Part shown: in pieces, positions 55,991-64,000 of the stretch
Layout of the letters: every line of letters begins with the position of its first letter
Numbering within the stretch: position 1 is the stretch's first letter
Assembly: GCF_013035315.1 (NCBI RefSeq)
Contig: NZ_WQHP01000004.1
Location: 124,001-188,000 of the forward strand
From: Ruegeria arenilitoris
GTDB taxonomy: Bacteria; Pseudomonadota; Alphaproteobacteria; Rhodobacterales; Rhodobacteraceae
Reading direction: 5' to 3'
DNA length: 64,000 nucleotides
The notes under the pieces: model-generated
The model's database searches: none
Told to the model about the DNA's origin: nothing
Seen by the model: only the letters and a program-made list of their open reading frames with translations
Made by a program: the position numbers and the translations under genes

Positions 55991-57196
55991 ATGCAGTTTA
56001 GTTCTTCTTCGGCGCACCGCACGCCACCGACCATTGGCACCCTTGTTTTGCTGTCCGGCCTGTCCGCGCTCAGCCTGAACCTGTTCCTTCCCAGCTTGCC
56101 GAACATGGCCCTGCACTTTCAGGCAGACTACAAGGTTATGCAGCTTTCGATTGCTTTGTATCTTCTGGTCAACGCGGTCCTGCAAATCCTGATCGGTCCG
56201 CTTGCCGACAAGGCAGGGCGGCGTCCCGTGCTACTGTGGGGGCTGGCGCTTTTCCTGATCGCCACGCTGGGCTGCATATACGCCCCAAACATCGAGATCT
56301 TTCTGGCTTTCCGGATGTGCCAGGCGGTTGTTGTCGTCGGCATGGTCCTAAGCCGGGCCGCTGTGCGGGACATGTACGATCAGGATCAGGCAGCGTCGAT
56401 GATCGGCTATGTCACCATGGGCATGGCTGTCGTCCCCATGATCGGCCCGGCGATCGGAGGCCTACTGGAAGAGAGTTTTGGCTGGAAAGCCAACTTCTGG
56501 CTTCCTTTCGCGCTGGGTGTGCTGACGCTGCTTCTGACCTATTCGGATTTCGGAGAAACCTCTGCCAAAAGCGGTAAATCGCTGGTCCAGCAATTTCGCG
56601 AATACCCCGAATTGCTGCGATCGCCGCGATTTTGGGGCTATTCGCTGTCCTCTGCTCTGTCTTCAGGGGCGTTCTTTGCCTATCTGGGCGGCGCCCCCTT
56701 CATCGGCACCGAGTTGTTCGGCCTTAGTGCCGCCGAGGTCGGCATCTACTTTGGCGCACCTGCCGTCGGTTATTTCCTCGGGAACTTCGTCAGCGGCCGC
56801 TATTCGGTCCGTTTCGGCGTGAACAGGATGGTGCTCTGGGGATGCTGGCTAAACGCAAGCGGCGTGGCGATGTCTGCTGTTCTGTTCCTGGCGGGCTTTG
56901 GTACGGCTCTCAGCTTTTTCGGCTTCATGACTTTTGTTGGTGTCGGCAACGGGATGACGATTCCCAATGCGACCTCGGGCGCGCTGTCCGTACGCCCTCA
57001 CCTGGCGGCTACCGCCTCCGGCCTGAGCGGAGCCATCATGCTGGGCGGCGGTGCGGGCCTCAGCGCTTTGGCTGGCACTCTGCTGACACATGAAACCGGG
57101 GCCATGCCTTTGCTCTGGCTGATGCTGGCGACAGCAGGACTGGCGGTCTGCGCAATTCTGTCCGTCATCCGACGAGAGCGACAACTGGGGCTGTAA
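55991..57196 (+). CDS. MFS drug/metabolite efflux protein (Bcr/CflA family)
   Basis: A 401-residue transporter with 12 membrane spans. The A-motif (GPLADKAGRRPVLLWG) between spans 2 and 3 and the span-5 motif (MGMAVVPMIGPAIGGLLEE) are clear. Relatives export bicyclomycin or sulfonamides. It is divergent from pccB and 65 bases ahead of pccR. The role in propionate metabolism, if any, is not known. Confidence 0.88.
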   Translation: MQFSSSSAHRTPPTIGTLVLLSGLSALSLNLFLPSLPNMALHFQADYKVMQLSIALYLLVNAVLQILIGPLADKAGRRPVLLWGLALFLIATLGCIYAPNIEIFLAFRMCQAVVVVGMVLSRAAVRDMYDQDQAASMIGYVTMGMAVVPMIGPAIGGLLEESFGWKANFWLPFALGVLTLLLTYSDFGETSAKSGKSLVQQFREYPELLRSPRFWGYSLSSALSSGAFFAYLGGAPFIGTELFGLSAAEVGIYFGAPAVGYFLGNFVSGRYSVRFGVNRMVLWGCWLNASGVAMSAVLFLAGFGTALSFFGFMTFVGVGNGMTIPNATSGALSVRPHLAATASGLSGAIMLGGGAGLSALAGTLLTHETGAMPLLWLMLATAGLAVCAILSVIRRERQLGL

Positions 57197-57215
57197 CTCA
57201 GCTTGCCTAGGGCGG

Positions 57216-57253
57216 TTTGCAAAGTTAGCTTGCCAAAGTAGGAAAGTTGCAAA
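57216..57253 (+). promoter_or_regulatory. candidate PccR sites before pccR
   Basis: TTTGCAAA at 57216-57223, TTGCCAAA at 57230-57237 and TTGCAAA at 57247-57253, directly ahead of the pccR start; matches expected autoregulation. Confidence 0.55.
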
Positions 57254-57261
57254 GGCCCGTC

Positions 57262-58662
57262 ATGGCGACTCAAAAGCTATATGCTGGTGCGAAACTGCGC
57301 GAAATGCGCACGCGCCTGTCACTGACCCAAAAGGAATTCGCTGCAAAACTGGGCGTGTCCCTTCCCTATCTGAATCAGATGGAGAACAACAACCGGCCGA
57401 TCTCGACCACGGTTGTTTTGGCGCTGGCGCAGGAGTTCGGAATGGACGTGACCGAACTGAGCACCGGCGACAGCGAGCGTCTGGTCTCGGACATGCGCGA
57501 AGCCTTGGCCGATCCCGTCTTTGATGACGCCATTCCCCCGCTTGCTGATCTGCGCCTGACGGCGTCGAATGCACCGGCGCTGGCGCGGGCCTTTATTGCG
57601 CTGCACAGGACATATCGCCAAACGCATGAACGCCTTGCATCGCTGGACGAGGCACTGGGGCGCGAGGACGCCCAGATTCAAGCGAGCCCCTGGGAAGAAG
57701 TCCGGGACTTCTTTCACTATTGCGACAACTACATCGATGCGGTCGATCGCGCTGCTGAACGGTTCGCAAGACGCGCCAGCGATGCGGGTGGCATACGCGC
57801 TGCTGCGCTCGACAGCCTCTCTGAACGTGGAATCCGGGTTCAGTTCCCCGAAATCAAGGAAACTCGGAAGTATGATCCCGAAAACAAGACGTTGCTGCTG
57901 TCATCCCGAACCACACCGCAAACTCAGGTGTTTCAGCTGTTGCTGCAGGTCGCTCTGATCAGTCAGGACAAGCTGCTGGAAGCAACGCTGGACTTTGCCA
58001 AATTCCAAAGCGACGAGGCCCGCGCGATTGCCAAGATCGGGCTTGCGAACTACTTCGCAGGCGCATCTTTGATGCCCTATGCCGAGTTTCTGGCCGCAGC
58101 GCAGGAATACCGCCACGACCTGGAACTGCTCAGCAACCGGTTTGGAGCTTCCATCGAACAGGTGGCCCACAGGCTGTCAACGCTGCAACGCCCCGGGGCA
58201 AAAGGCATCCCGTTTTTCTTCGTCCGCGTCGATCAGGCGGGTACAATTACGAAAAGGCATTCTGCCACGCGCTTGCAGTTTGCACGGTTCGGCGGCGCGT
58301 GCCCTTTGTGGAATGTTCACCGCGCGTTTGAAACACCGGGTCACTTCCTGCGCCAATTGGCGGAAACACCTGACGGGGTGCAGTACATCTCATTGGCACG
58401 GGATGTATCGAAGTCCGGTGGTTCGTTCGGAGCCCCCGTCCGCCGCTATGCCATCGCGTTGGGATGTGAGGTGCGCCACGCCGAGGCTCTGGTTTATGCC
58501 GACAATCTGGATTTCAACAACGCCAGTGCATACGAACCAATCGGTATCTCGTGCCGCATCTGCGAGCGGCAAAACTGTCATCAACGCTCGGTCCCACCGT
58601 TGGAACGCCGCCTGACGATCAACGCCCACACCCGAGGCACGCTGCCTTATGAGGTCACCTGA
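57262..58662 (+). CDS. pccR: short-chain fatty acyl-CoA regulator (ScfR/PccR family)
   Basis: A 466-residue regulator. An XRE helix-turn-helix occupies residues about 10-60 (LSLTQKEFAAKLGVSLPYLNQMENNNRP). A long ImmA/IrrE-related middle follows, and the C-terminal domain ends with a Cys motif (ISCRICERQNCHQRSVPPL). In Rhodobacter PccR activates pccB when propionyl-CoA is present. ATG 57262 is preferred; a TTG five codons earlier is also possible. Proximity to pccB supports the function. Confidence 0.93.
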   Translation: MATQKLYAGAKLREMRTRLSLTQKEFAAKLGVSLPYLNQMENNNRPISTTVVLALAQEFGMDVTELSTGDSERLVSDMREALADPVFDDAIPPLADLRLTASNAPALARAFIALHRTYRQTHERLASLDEALGREDAQIQASPWEEVRDFFHYCDNYIDAVDRAAERFARRASDAGGIRAAALDSLSERGIRVQFPEIKETRKYDPENKTLLLSSRTTPQTQVFQLLLQVALISQDKLLEATLDFAKFQSDEARAIAKIGLANYFAGASLMPYAEFLAAAQEYRHDLELLSNRFGASIEQVAHRLSTLQRPGAKGIPFFFVRVDQAGTITKRHSATRLQFARFGGACPLWNVHRAFETPGHFLRQLAETPDGVQYISLARDVSKSGGSFGAPVRRYAIALGCEVRHAEALVYADNLDFNNASAYEPIGISCRICERQNCHQRSVPPLERRLTINAHTRGTLPYEVT

Positions 58663-58664
58663 CC

Positions 58665-58724
58665 TTTTGCCGGAGGCAAAAATGCGGGAGAGGCGAGACT
58701 TAATCGACGGGGGCAGTGCCCCCG
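58665..58724 (+). other. two hairpins after pccR
   Basis: TTTTGCC-GGA-GGCAAAA at 58665-58681, and a 7-bp G/C-rich stem at 58708-58724 with a 3-base loop. Neither has a good T-run; they may slow transcription at the pccR end. Confidence 0.4.
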
Positions 58725-58731
58725 CCAGAAC

Positions 58732-58971
58732 TCAGGCTTTTGACAGGATCGCCCAGATCTCGTCTTTCAGGGCCGCACGTTTCTTGCGCAGCTCAGTTTC
58801 TGCCAAGTCTTCCATCGGCTCGACATTGGTTTCGGCGCGATGAACTTCGCGATTGATCTCGTGGTATTCATCCGCCAGACGAGCAAAATGCGCGTCCGAC
58901 TGCTTGAGCTGGCTCATCAGCTCAACCTTGTCCGGAAACTCTTGGGCCAGTTCGTGCGGGGTGTGGGACAT
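58732..58971 (-). CDS. YdcH/DUF465 family small protein
   Basis: A 79-residue helical protein of the YdcH type: SHTPHELAQEFPDKVELMSQLK, then DAHFARLADEYHEINREVHRAE and LRKKRAALKDEIWAIL. The pattern is a helical hairpin; function unknown. GGAGCG precedes the ATG. Confidence 0.9.
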   Translation of the reverse strand: MSHTPHELAQEFPDKVELMSQLKQSDAHFARLADEYHEINREVHRAETNVEPMEDLAETELRKKRAALKDEIWAILSKA

Positions 58972-59061
58972 TCCTGTTCGCTCCTAAAATATGTCGTTGC
59001 GATACAAGTCTAGTCGCCCCACCCCTACATCACTTTGACGCGGATCAAATCCGGCGTTCAT

Positions 59062-60720
59062 TTAGCGTTGTGCCACCGCCCATTGCGGGTGAATCCAAGG
59101 CCGGTCGTTGGCCGCGGGCAAGGCGTCCTTGCCCAGCAGGTGGTCCGACATCTTCTCGCCCACCATGATCGACGGAGCATTCAGGTTGCCGTTGGTGATC
59201 TGCGGGAAGATCGAGCTGTCTGCGACGCGCAACCCGTCGACACCAATCACCCGCCCCTGAGGGTCGACAACGGCATTTTTGTCGTCTGTCCGGCCCATGC
59301 GGCATGTGCCGCAAGGGTGATAGGCGCTTTCGGCGTGTTCGGCGATGAATGCATTCAGCTCTTCGTCAGACTGCACATCCGCGCCCGGTTGGATCTCTTT
59401 CCCGGCATAGGGTTTAAACGCGTCCTGCCCAAAGATCTCGCGCGTCAGGCGAATACAGGTTCGGAAATCCTCCCAATCCTCTTCGTGGCTCATGTAATTG
59501 AACCGGATCACCGGCGCATCTTCGGCCTTGGCCGAGCGCAGCGTTACGGCCCCTCGAGAAGGGGAGCGCATCGGGCCGACATGCGCCTGAAACCCGTGGC
59601 CCTCAGCTGCGGCCTGACCGTCATAGCGGACGGCGATTGGCAGGAAGTGGTACTGAATGTCTGGGTATTCGACACCAGGCTTGGAGCGAATGAACGCTGC
59701 GCTCTCAAACTGGTTCGAGGCACCCAGACCGGTCTTGGTGAACAGCCATTGCGCACCGATCAGGCCTTTGCTAATCAAATTCCAGTGCTTGTACAGCGTG
59801 ATTGGTTGCAAAGACGCCTGCTGGATGTACAATTCCAGATGGTCTTGCAGATTTGCGCCCACGCCGGGGCGGTCCGCCACGACGTCGATACCATGTTCTG
59901 TCAGATGGGCCGCGGGACCGATGCCGGACAACATCAAAAGCTTGGGCGAGTTTATGGAAGACGCGGCCAGAACAACTTCGCGCCGTGCGCGGATGATTTC
60001 TGCTTTGCCGCCACGGATCAACTCGACCCCGGTCGCACGGCCGTTCTCCATCACCACTTTTGTTGCCAGCCCACGTACAATGTCGCAGTTTTCGCGCTTA
60101 AGCGCAGGCTTCAGATACGCATTTGCCGCCGACCAACGCCGTCCTTTCCAGACGGTCTGCTCCATCGGGCCAAAGCCTTCCTGCTGCTCGCCGTTATAGT
60201 CTCCGGTCACTTCATAGCCAGCCTGCTGACCGGCATCGACAAAGGCCTGAAACAGCGGGTTTTCGCGCGGGCCACGCGACACGTGCAGCGGACCATCGGT
60301 ACCACGCCAGGTCGGGTCGCCACCATGGCCACCGTCGTGCCAAGTCTCCATGCGTTTGTAGTATGGCAGCACATCCGCATAAGACCAACCATCGGCGCCC
60401 ATCTCGGCCCAGGTGTCAAAGTCGCGCGCATGGCCGCGCACGTAGACCATGCCATTGATCGAAGACGAACCGCCGATGACTTTCCCGCGCGGGCAGGCCA
60501 GTTCGCGGTTGTTCAGGTGCGGCTCGGGCTCGGACCGGTAGCCCCAGTCATACATCGGCATATTCATCGGGTAGCTCAGCGCCGCTGGCATCTGGATGAA
60601 TGGGCCGGCATCAGTGCCACCGTGCTCGATCACCAGCACCGAGGCCCCGGCCTCGCTCAGTCGATAAGCCATCGCGCATCCTGCGGATCCTGCGCCTATG
60701 ATGACGAAATCTGCTTCCAT
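59062..60720 (-). CDS. betA: choline dehydrogenase
   Basis: A 552-residue GMC flavoprotein that oxidises choline to betaine aldehyde. The FAD site is [21 protein letters not shown]; the GMC signatures ([13 protein letters not shown], and [15 protein letters not shown]) and the active-site His in [11 protein letters not shown] are present. It is in the same direction as betC and betI with 73 bases between it and betC. No betB is next to it. Confidence 0.95.
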   Translation of the reverse strand: MEADFVIIGAGSAGCAMAYRLSEAGASVLVIEHGGTDAGPFIQMPAALSYPMNMPMYDWGYRSEPEPHLNNRELACPRGKVIGGSSSINGMVYVRGHARDFDTWAEMGADGWSYADVLPYYKRMETWHDGGHGGDPTWRGTDGPLHVSRGPRENPLFQAFVDAGQQAGYEVTGDYNGEQQEGFGPMEQTVWKGRRWSAANAYLKPALKRENCDIVRGLATKVVMENGRATGVELIRGGKAEIIRARREVVLAASSINSPKLLMLSGIGPAAHLTEHGIDVVADRPGVGANLQDHLELYIQQASLQPITLYKHWNLISKGLIGAQWLFTKTGLGASNQFESAAFIRSKPGVEYPDIQYHFLPIAVRYDGQAAAEGHGFQAHVGPMRSPSRGAVTLRSAKAEDAPVIRFNYMSHEEDWEDFRTCIRLTREIFGQDAFKPYAGKEIQPGADVQSDEELNAFIAEHAESAYHPCGTCRMGRTDDKNAVVDPQGRVIGVDGLRVADSSIFPQITNGNLNAPSIMVGEKMSDHLLGKDALPAANDRPWIHPQWAVAQR

Positions 60721-60756
60721 TTTCAGGTCTCCATAACCCGCCGAGCCCGTTCAAGG

Positions 60757-60777
60757 CGCCTCCGGCGGGAGTATTTT
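60757..60777 (+). repeat. intergenic repeat (CCTCCGGCGGGAGTATTTT type)
   Basis: The segment between betA and betC matches a short G/C-rich repeat with a T-run that I recall from many Roseobacter intergenic regions; the role is not settled, possibly a terminator. Confidence 0.4.
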
Positions 60778-60793
60778 CAATAGGGTGAAGAGG

Positions 60794-62302
60794 TCACTCG
60801 CCGCGCGGGAAGCGGGCGTTTTCCTCGACGACATTCAGATCCATGTGGTTGCGCATGTAGCGCTCGGATGCCTTTTGCAGCGGCTGGTAATCCCACGGGT
60901 AATAGCCACCCTGCCGCAGCGCCTCGTAAACGACCCAACGGCGGGCCTGACTGGCGCGGACGTCGGCATCGAACTGGTCCAGATCCCAACGCGCCTCGGA
61001 TTTGGCGCGTAGAGTCTCAAGCGTGCCCGCGTGTTCGGGTTTGTCCGCGAGGTTTTCCAATTCATGCGGGTCTGCGTCCAAATCGTACAGTTGATCAGGG
61101 TCCAACGCGCAGCGGTTGTATTTCCACTTGCCATAGCGCAGAGAAACCAGTGGCGCGTAAGATGCCTCGGCGGCGTATTCCATTGCGACCGGAGCGGTCC
61201 GTTCGGTGCCATTGGCAAGCGGCACAAGGTCTTCGCCGTCCGTCCATGGGGCGATTTCCGCCATATCGACACCGGCCAGTGCACCCAGGGTCGGCGTGAC
61301 GTCAATCGTCGAGACCGGCGTATCGATCCGCCCCGCCGGCATCCCCGGCGCAGAGATCATCAACGGCACGCGGGCAGAGCCTTCGTAGAAGTTCATTTTG
61401 AACCACAACCCGCGTTCGCCCAGCATGTCACCGTGGTCCGAGACAAACATGATGATCGCCTCTTGCCGCGTGGTTTCCAGAACTTCGAGGATCTCGCCGA
61501 TCTTGTCATCCAGATACGAGATGTTGGCAAAGTAAGCCTGTCTCGACTTGCGGATGTCGTCTTTGGTGATGTCAAAGCTGCGCCAGTCATTGGCGTCAAA
61601 GATACGCTTCGAATGTGGATCCTGATTGTCATACCCAAGGTCCGCAACCTCGGGCTGCAGGTGCTCACAGTCTTCGTAGAGGTCCCAGTATTTGCGACGC
61701 GCCACATAGGGGTCATGCGGGTGGGTGAAGCTGACGGTCACGCACCACGGACGGTCATCCTTGCCACGGGCCAGATCATACAGCTTGGCCTTGGCGTTGT
61801 AGGCGACCTCGTCATCGTATTCCATCTGGTTGGAAATCTCAGCCACGCCTGCGCCCGTGACCGAGCCCATATTGTGGTACCACCAGTCGATACGTTCACC
61901 GGGTTTACGATAATCGGGCGTCCAGCCGAAATCGGCGGGGTAGATGTCGGTGGTCAGACGGTCCTCGAACCCATGCATCTGATCGGGGCCGACAAAGTGC
62001 ATCTTGCCGGACAAACAGGTGTAGTAGCCCGCGCGGCGCAGATGGTGTGCATAGGTGGGGATGTCGCTGCGGAACTCAGCCGCATTGTCATAGACCCCCG
62101 TGCGCGAGGGCAACTGACCGGACATGAAGCTGGCCCGCCCCGGCGCGCAAAGCGGCGAGGCCGTGTAAGCGTTGGCAAACCGGGTCGACCGTTCCGCCAG
62201 TTTTTTCAGGTTCGGAGCGTGAAGCCATTCGGCGGGACCGTCTGGAACGAGGGTCCCGTTGAGCTGATCCACCATCAGGATCAGAATATTCGGCTTTGTC
62301 AT
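60794..62302 (-). CDS. betC: choline-O-sulfatase
   Basis: A 502-residue arylsulfatase-fold enzyme that frees choline and sulfate from choline-O-sulfate. The catalytic Cys52 in LCAPGRASFMSG is the residue converted to formylglycine. The metal ligand Asp12 in VDQLNG and the later SDHGDMLGERG complete the active site. The C-terminus is typical of choline sulfatases. It overlaps betI by four bases (ATGA). Confidence 0.95.
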   Translation of the reverse strand: MTKPNILILMVDQLNGTLVPDGPAEWLHAPNLKKLAERSTRFANAYTASPLCAPGRASFMSGQLPSRTGVYDNAAEFRSDIPTYAHHLRRAGYYTCLSGKMHFVGPDQMHGFEDRLTTDIYPADFGWTPDYRKPGERIDWWYHNMGSVTGAGVAEISNQMEYDDEVAYNAKAKLYDLARGKDDRPWCVTVSFTHPHDPYVARRKYWDLYEDCEHLQPEVADLGYDNQDPHSKRIFDANDWRSFDITKDDIRKSRQAYFANISYLDDKIGEILEVLETTRQEAIIMFVSDHGDMLGERGLWFKMNFYEGSARVPLMISAPGMPAGRIDTPVSTIDVTPTLGALAGVDMAEIAPWTDGEDLVPLANGTERTAPVAMEYAAEASYAPLVSLRYGKWKYNRCALDPDQLYDLDADPHELENLADKPEHAGTLETLRAKSEARWDLDQFDADVRASQARRWVVYEALRQGGYYPWDYQPLQKASERYMRNHMDLNVVEENARFPRGE

Positions 62303-62871
62303 TTTTCAGCCTCGAGCAGAGTGTTGAGGACACGCATGGCGTGGTTCACCGCCAACTGCGGTTCTTCCGGGGCGCTGAGTGCGGCGCGGATATAAAGCCC
62401 GTCGATCAGGGCGATCATGTTTACAGCGGCCTCTTCCGGATCGCTGAGCAAGGGACGCAGGGCATGGGTCAGGTTCGACCGGATGCGCGCCTGATAGATT
62501 TGCCACAGGCGCAGGGCATCATCGTTTGTCTGCGCCAGCACATAGAAGGTCATCCATGCCGCAATGACATCCGGTGTAAAACAGGACGGCGCAAAACAGG
62601 CCCGGATAATCGCCTGAGCACGCTCTTGCGGGGCAGCGTTCTTTAGCTCACCACGGGCCTCGTCAGCGAAATCGGACAGGATACGGCGCATTGCAGCCAG
62701 AAAGATCTGGTCTTTGCCACCGAAGTAGTGATGTGCCAGCGCACTGGACATCCCTGCCCGTTTGGCGATCTGGCTGACTGTCACATCAAGGGATTTCTTC
62801 GACCCGAGCTCGGCAATCGTTGCCTTGACGATCGCATCACGACGGATTGGCTCCATTCCGAGTTTCGGCAT
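62299..62871 (-). CDS. betI: transcriptional repressor BetI
   Basis: A 190-residue TetR-family repressor. The HTH is TVSQIAKRAGMSSALAHHYFGGKD near residues 28-50. In other bacteria it represses the bet genes and is relieved by choline. It is first in the betI-betC-betA run and has a matching palindrome 47 bases upstream of its start. Confidence 0.93.
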   Translation of the reverse strand: MPKLGMEPIRRDAIVKATIAELGSKKSLDVTVSQIAKRAGMSSALAHHYFGGKDQIFLAAMRRILSDFADEARGELKNAAPQERAQAIIRACFAPSCFTPDVIAAWMTFYVLAQTNDDALRLWQIYQARIRSNLTHALRPLLSDPEEAAVNMIALIDGLYIRAALSAPEEPQLAVNHAMRVLNTLLEAEK

Positions 62872-62917
62872 CGCTATCCCCTCATTACGTAAACTGTGAA
62901 AACGCTAAGGGGTTTTT

Positions 62918-62931
62918 ATTGACCCGTCAAT
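62918..62931. promoter_or_regulatory. BetI operator
   Basis: ATTGAC-CC-GTCAAT, 6-base perfect arms, placed 47 bases before betI. It agrees with the general form of BetI boxes and shares its core with the site at 28426-28443. Confidence 0.65.
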
Positions 62932-62958
62932 CAATAACGTTTTGCGCCGGCCGGACGA

Positions 62959-63867
62959 TCACAGTTTTGGCGCGATACTGGGCGTCGTCAAGTTGCTACG
63001 GTTCAAAACCGCTTCTCGCCAGGCGATGAAGCTGACCGCCAACAGAATCACGGTTCCGCCCGCGACAACCCAGATGTCGATACTTTCGTGGAATACCAGC
63101 GCCCCAAGCAATGTGGCCCAGATCAGCTGCAGAAACGTAACGGGCTGCGTCACCGCAACCGGGGCGGCCTTCAGGGCCAGGGTCATGAAATAGTGACCCA
63201 TCGTGGCAAAGCTTGCCACCAGAAACAAAACGCCAAGGTCGCGCAAGCTGGGCGGGGTCCAGACAGCAATCGCGAATGGGATCAACGCTATGGTCACCCA
63301 AATGGACATATGGGCCACGACGACCGAAGGCGGCAGATCACGTACCAGCACTTTGGCTATCAGGTAGGACCCACCCAAGGTCAGGGCCGTGCCCAACATT
63401 GTGATGTGACCGGGCGAAATCTCACGAAACCCCGGACGCAGGATGATCAGAACGCCGATCAACGCCACGAAAATCGCGGCAATCCGGCGGAAGGCAAGCG
63501 GTTCTCCCAAAAAGAGAGCCGCTCCGAGGGTGACATAAACCGGTGTCATGTAGTTCATCGCCGTGACTTCGGCCAACGGGATCTGGGTCATCGAAAAGAA
63601 CCACAACATGACGGCAAAGGCATGAACGACGCCACGCGTGCCCAGCAAAACCAAGTGCCTCTTTGTAAGGTGCGTGGTCAGAACCAGACGAAGTGCTGGC
63701 AGCAAAAAGATCAGCCCGAATGCAAATCTCAGAAATGCGGCCTGGATCGGGTCCATGGTTGGCCCAAGCGACTTGACCAGGGCGGTCATGATCACAAAGG
63801 ACAGGCCCGCCGCAAACATCCAAAGCATGCCTGCCAGCGGTCGATGTTGGGCGGCCAAACTTGTCAT
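62959..63867 (-). CDS. EamA/DMT-family permease
   Basis: A 302-residue transporter with ten membrane spans in two EamA repeats (the first through ALFLGEPL, the second ending VFHESIDIWVVAGGTVILLAV). ATG 63867 (MTSLAAQHRPLAGML) chosen. It precedes betI in the same direction, separated by the BetI operator. Substrate unknown. Confidence 0.88.
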   Translation of the reverse strand: MTSLAAQHRPLAGMLWMFAAGLSFVIMTALVKSLGPTMDPIQAAFLRFAFGLIFLLPALRLVLTTHLTKRHLVLLGTRGVVHAFAVMLWFFSMTQIPLAEVTAMNYMTPVYVTLGAALFLGEPLAFRRIAAIFVALIGVLIILRPGFREISPGHITMLGTALTLGGSYLIAKVLVRDLPPSVVVAHMSIWVTIALIPFAIAVWTPPSLRDLGVLFLVASFATMGHYFMTLALKAAPVAVTQPVTFLQLIWATLLGALVFHESIDIWVVAGGTVILLAVSFIAWREAVLNRSNLTTPSIAPKL

Positions 63868-63907
63868 GTTAAGGGTTGAACACCGAAACCTCGGCAGAGG
63901 CAACCCA

Positions 63908-64000
63908 TCACATCAACACAAGTTTGGCAGCAATCGCCAGCATGACCAGACCAATCAGTAGATCCAGAACTTGCCACGCCCGGGCACGTCTGAAAATCGG
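63908..64000 (-). CDS. LysE-type exporter, C-terminal end only (partial)
   Basis: The last 30 codons of a gene that continues past the right edge. The tail has RRARAWQVLDLLIGLVMLAI and AAKLVLM, one membrane span after a basic loop, as at the end of LysE/RhtB exporters. The call rests on this tail only. Confidence 0.6.
   Translation of the reverse strand, partial: PIFRRARAWQVLDLLIGLVMLAIAAKLVLM

Noticed and set aside
59035-60783. A 582-codon open frame on the plus strand opposite betA.
   Set aside because: betA is clearly coding; no family-like features in the opposite frame.
1-64000. CRISPR arrays, prophage, insertion sequences or restriction/defence systems.
   Set aside because: No repeat-spacer pattern, transposase, integrase, phage structural gene or nuclease/helicase defence island was seen on either strand.

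Overview
The window is a chromosomal segment of a Roseobacter-group alphaproteobacterium (Rhodobacteraceae, Ruegeria-like). The basis is high G+C, the dispersed hisB-H-A-F-E genes, a ScfR/PccR-type regulator beside propionyl-CoA carboxylase, a single LolC/E permease, HdaA, DUF6497 and YdcH-like small proteins, and a betICA choline-sulfate cluster. I saw no rRNA, transposase, integrase, prophage or CRISPR array. It reads as ordinary core genome with a few accessory insertions.

Layout. 1-9.9 kb: tail of a DUF1330 protein, UvrD/PcrA helicase, lactate-dehydrogenase-like flavoprotein, pyruvate carboxylase with a clear terminator, MAPEG protein, two identical tRNA-Gly(GCC) genes, a GNAT enzyme and a membrane protein. 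9.9-17.1 kb: histidine biosynthesis genes hisB, hisH, hisA, hisF and hisE, interrupted by antisense DUF2147 and DUF302 genes and a fused membrane/spermidine-synthase-like gene. 17.1-24 kb: small lipoprotein, CoA-binding and YHS proteins, RlmB, tRNA-Tyr, a PLP fold-III protein coupled to an aldonolactone-oxidase-like flavoprotein, DUF2478 and NnrU. 24.1-28.2 kb: a betaine/TMAO-type ABC importer. 28.6-36.9 kb: Tag-like glycosylase, metalloprotease-like lipoprotein, cytochrome c, LolD/LolC, two glycan-type proteins flanking an orphan gene, and proS. 37-46 kb: a coupled FAD oxidoreductase/2OG-Fe(II) oxygenase pair, an AI-2E family permease, HdaA, Ppx/GppA, an EEP nuclease, a TerB-DnaJ protein, GNAT and VOC proteins. 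46.1-58.7 kb: the methylmalonyl-CoA pathway (mutase, pccA, pccB, pccR) with a porin and small envelope proteins. 58.7-64 kb: betA, betC, betI, a DMT permease and the tail of a LysE-type exporter.

How it fits together. Propionyl-CoA is carboxylated by PccA/PccB and isomerised by the mutase, under PccR, whose expected TTTGCAAA-type sites occur in front of both pccB and pccR. Choline-O-sulfate is hydrolysed by BetC and oxidised by BetA under BetI. A BetI-like palindrome in front of betI recurs in a longer form upstream of the betaine-type importer some 34 kb away, which suggests one osmolyte regulon. Other leads are two candidate small RNAs on the minus strand (about 18.2-18.3 kb and 51.5 kb), an apparent frameshift at the start of the DUF6497 gene, and two little-studied enzyme pairs (20.3-22.7 kb and 37.0-39.4 kb). 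All functional calls come from reading the sequence; no database search was run.
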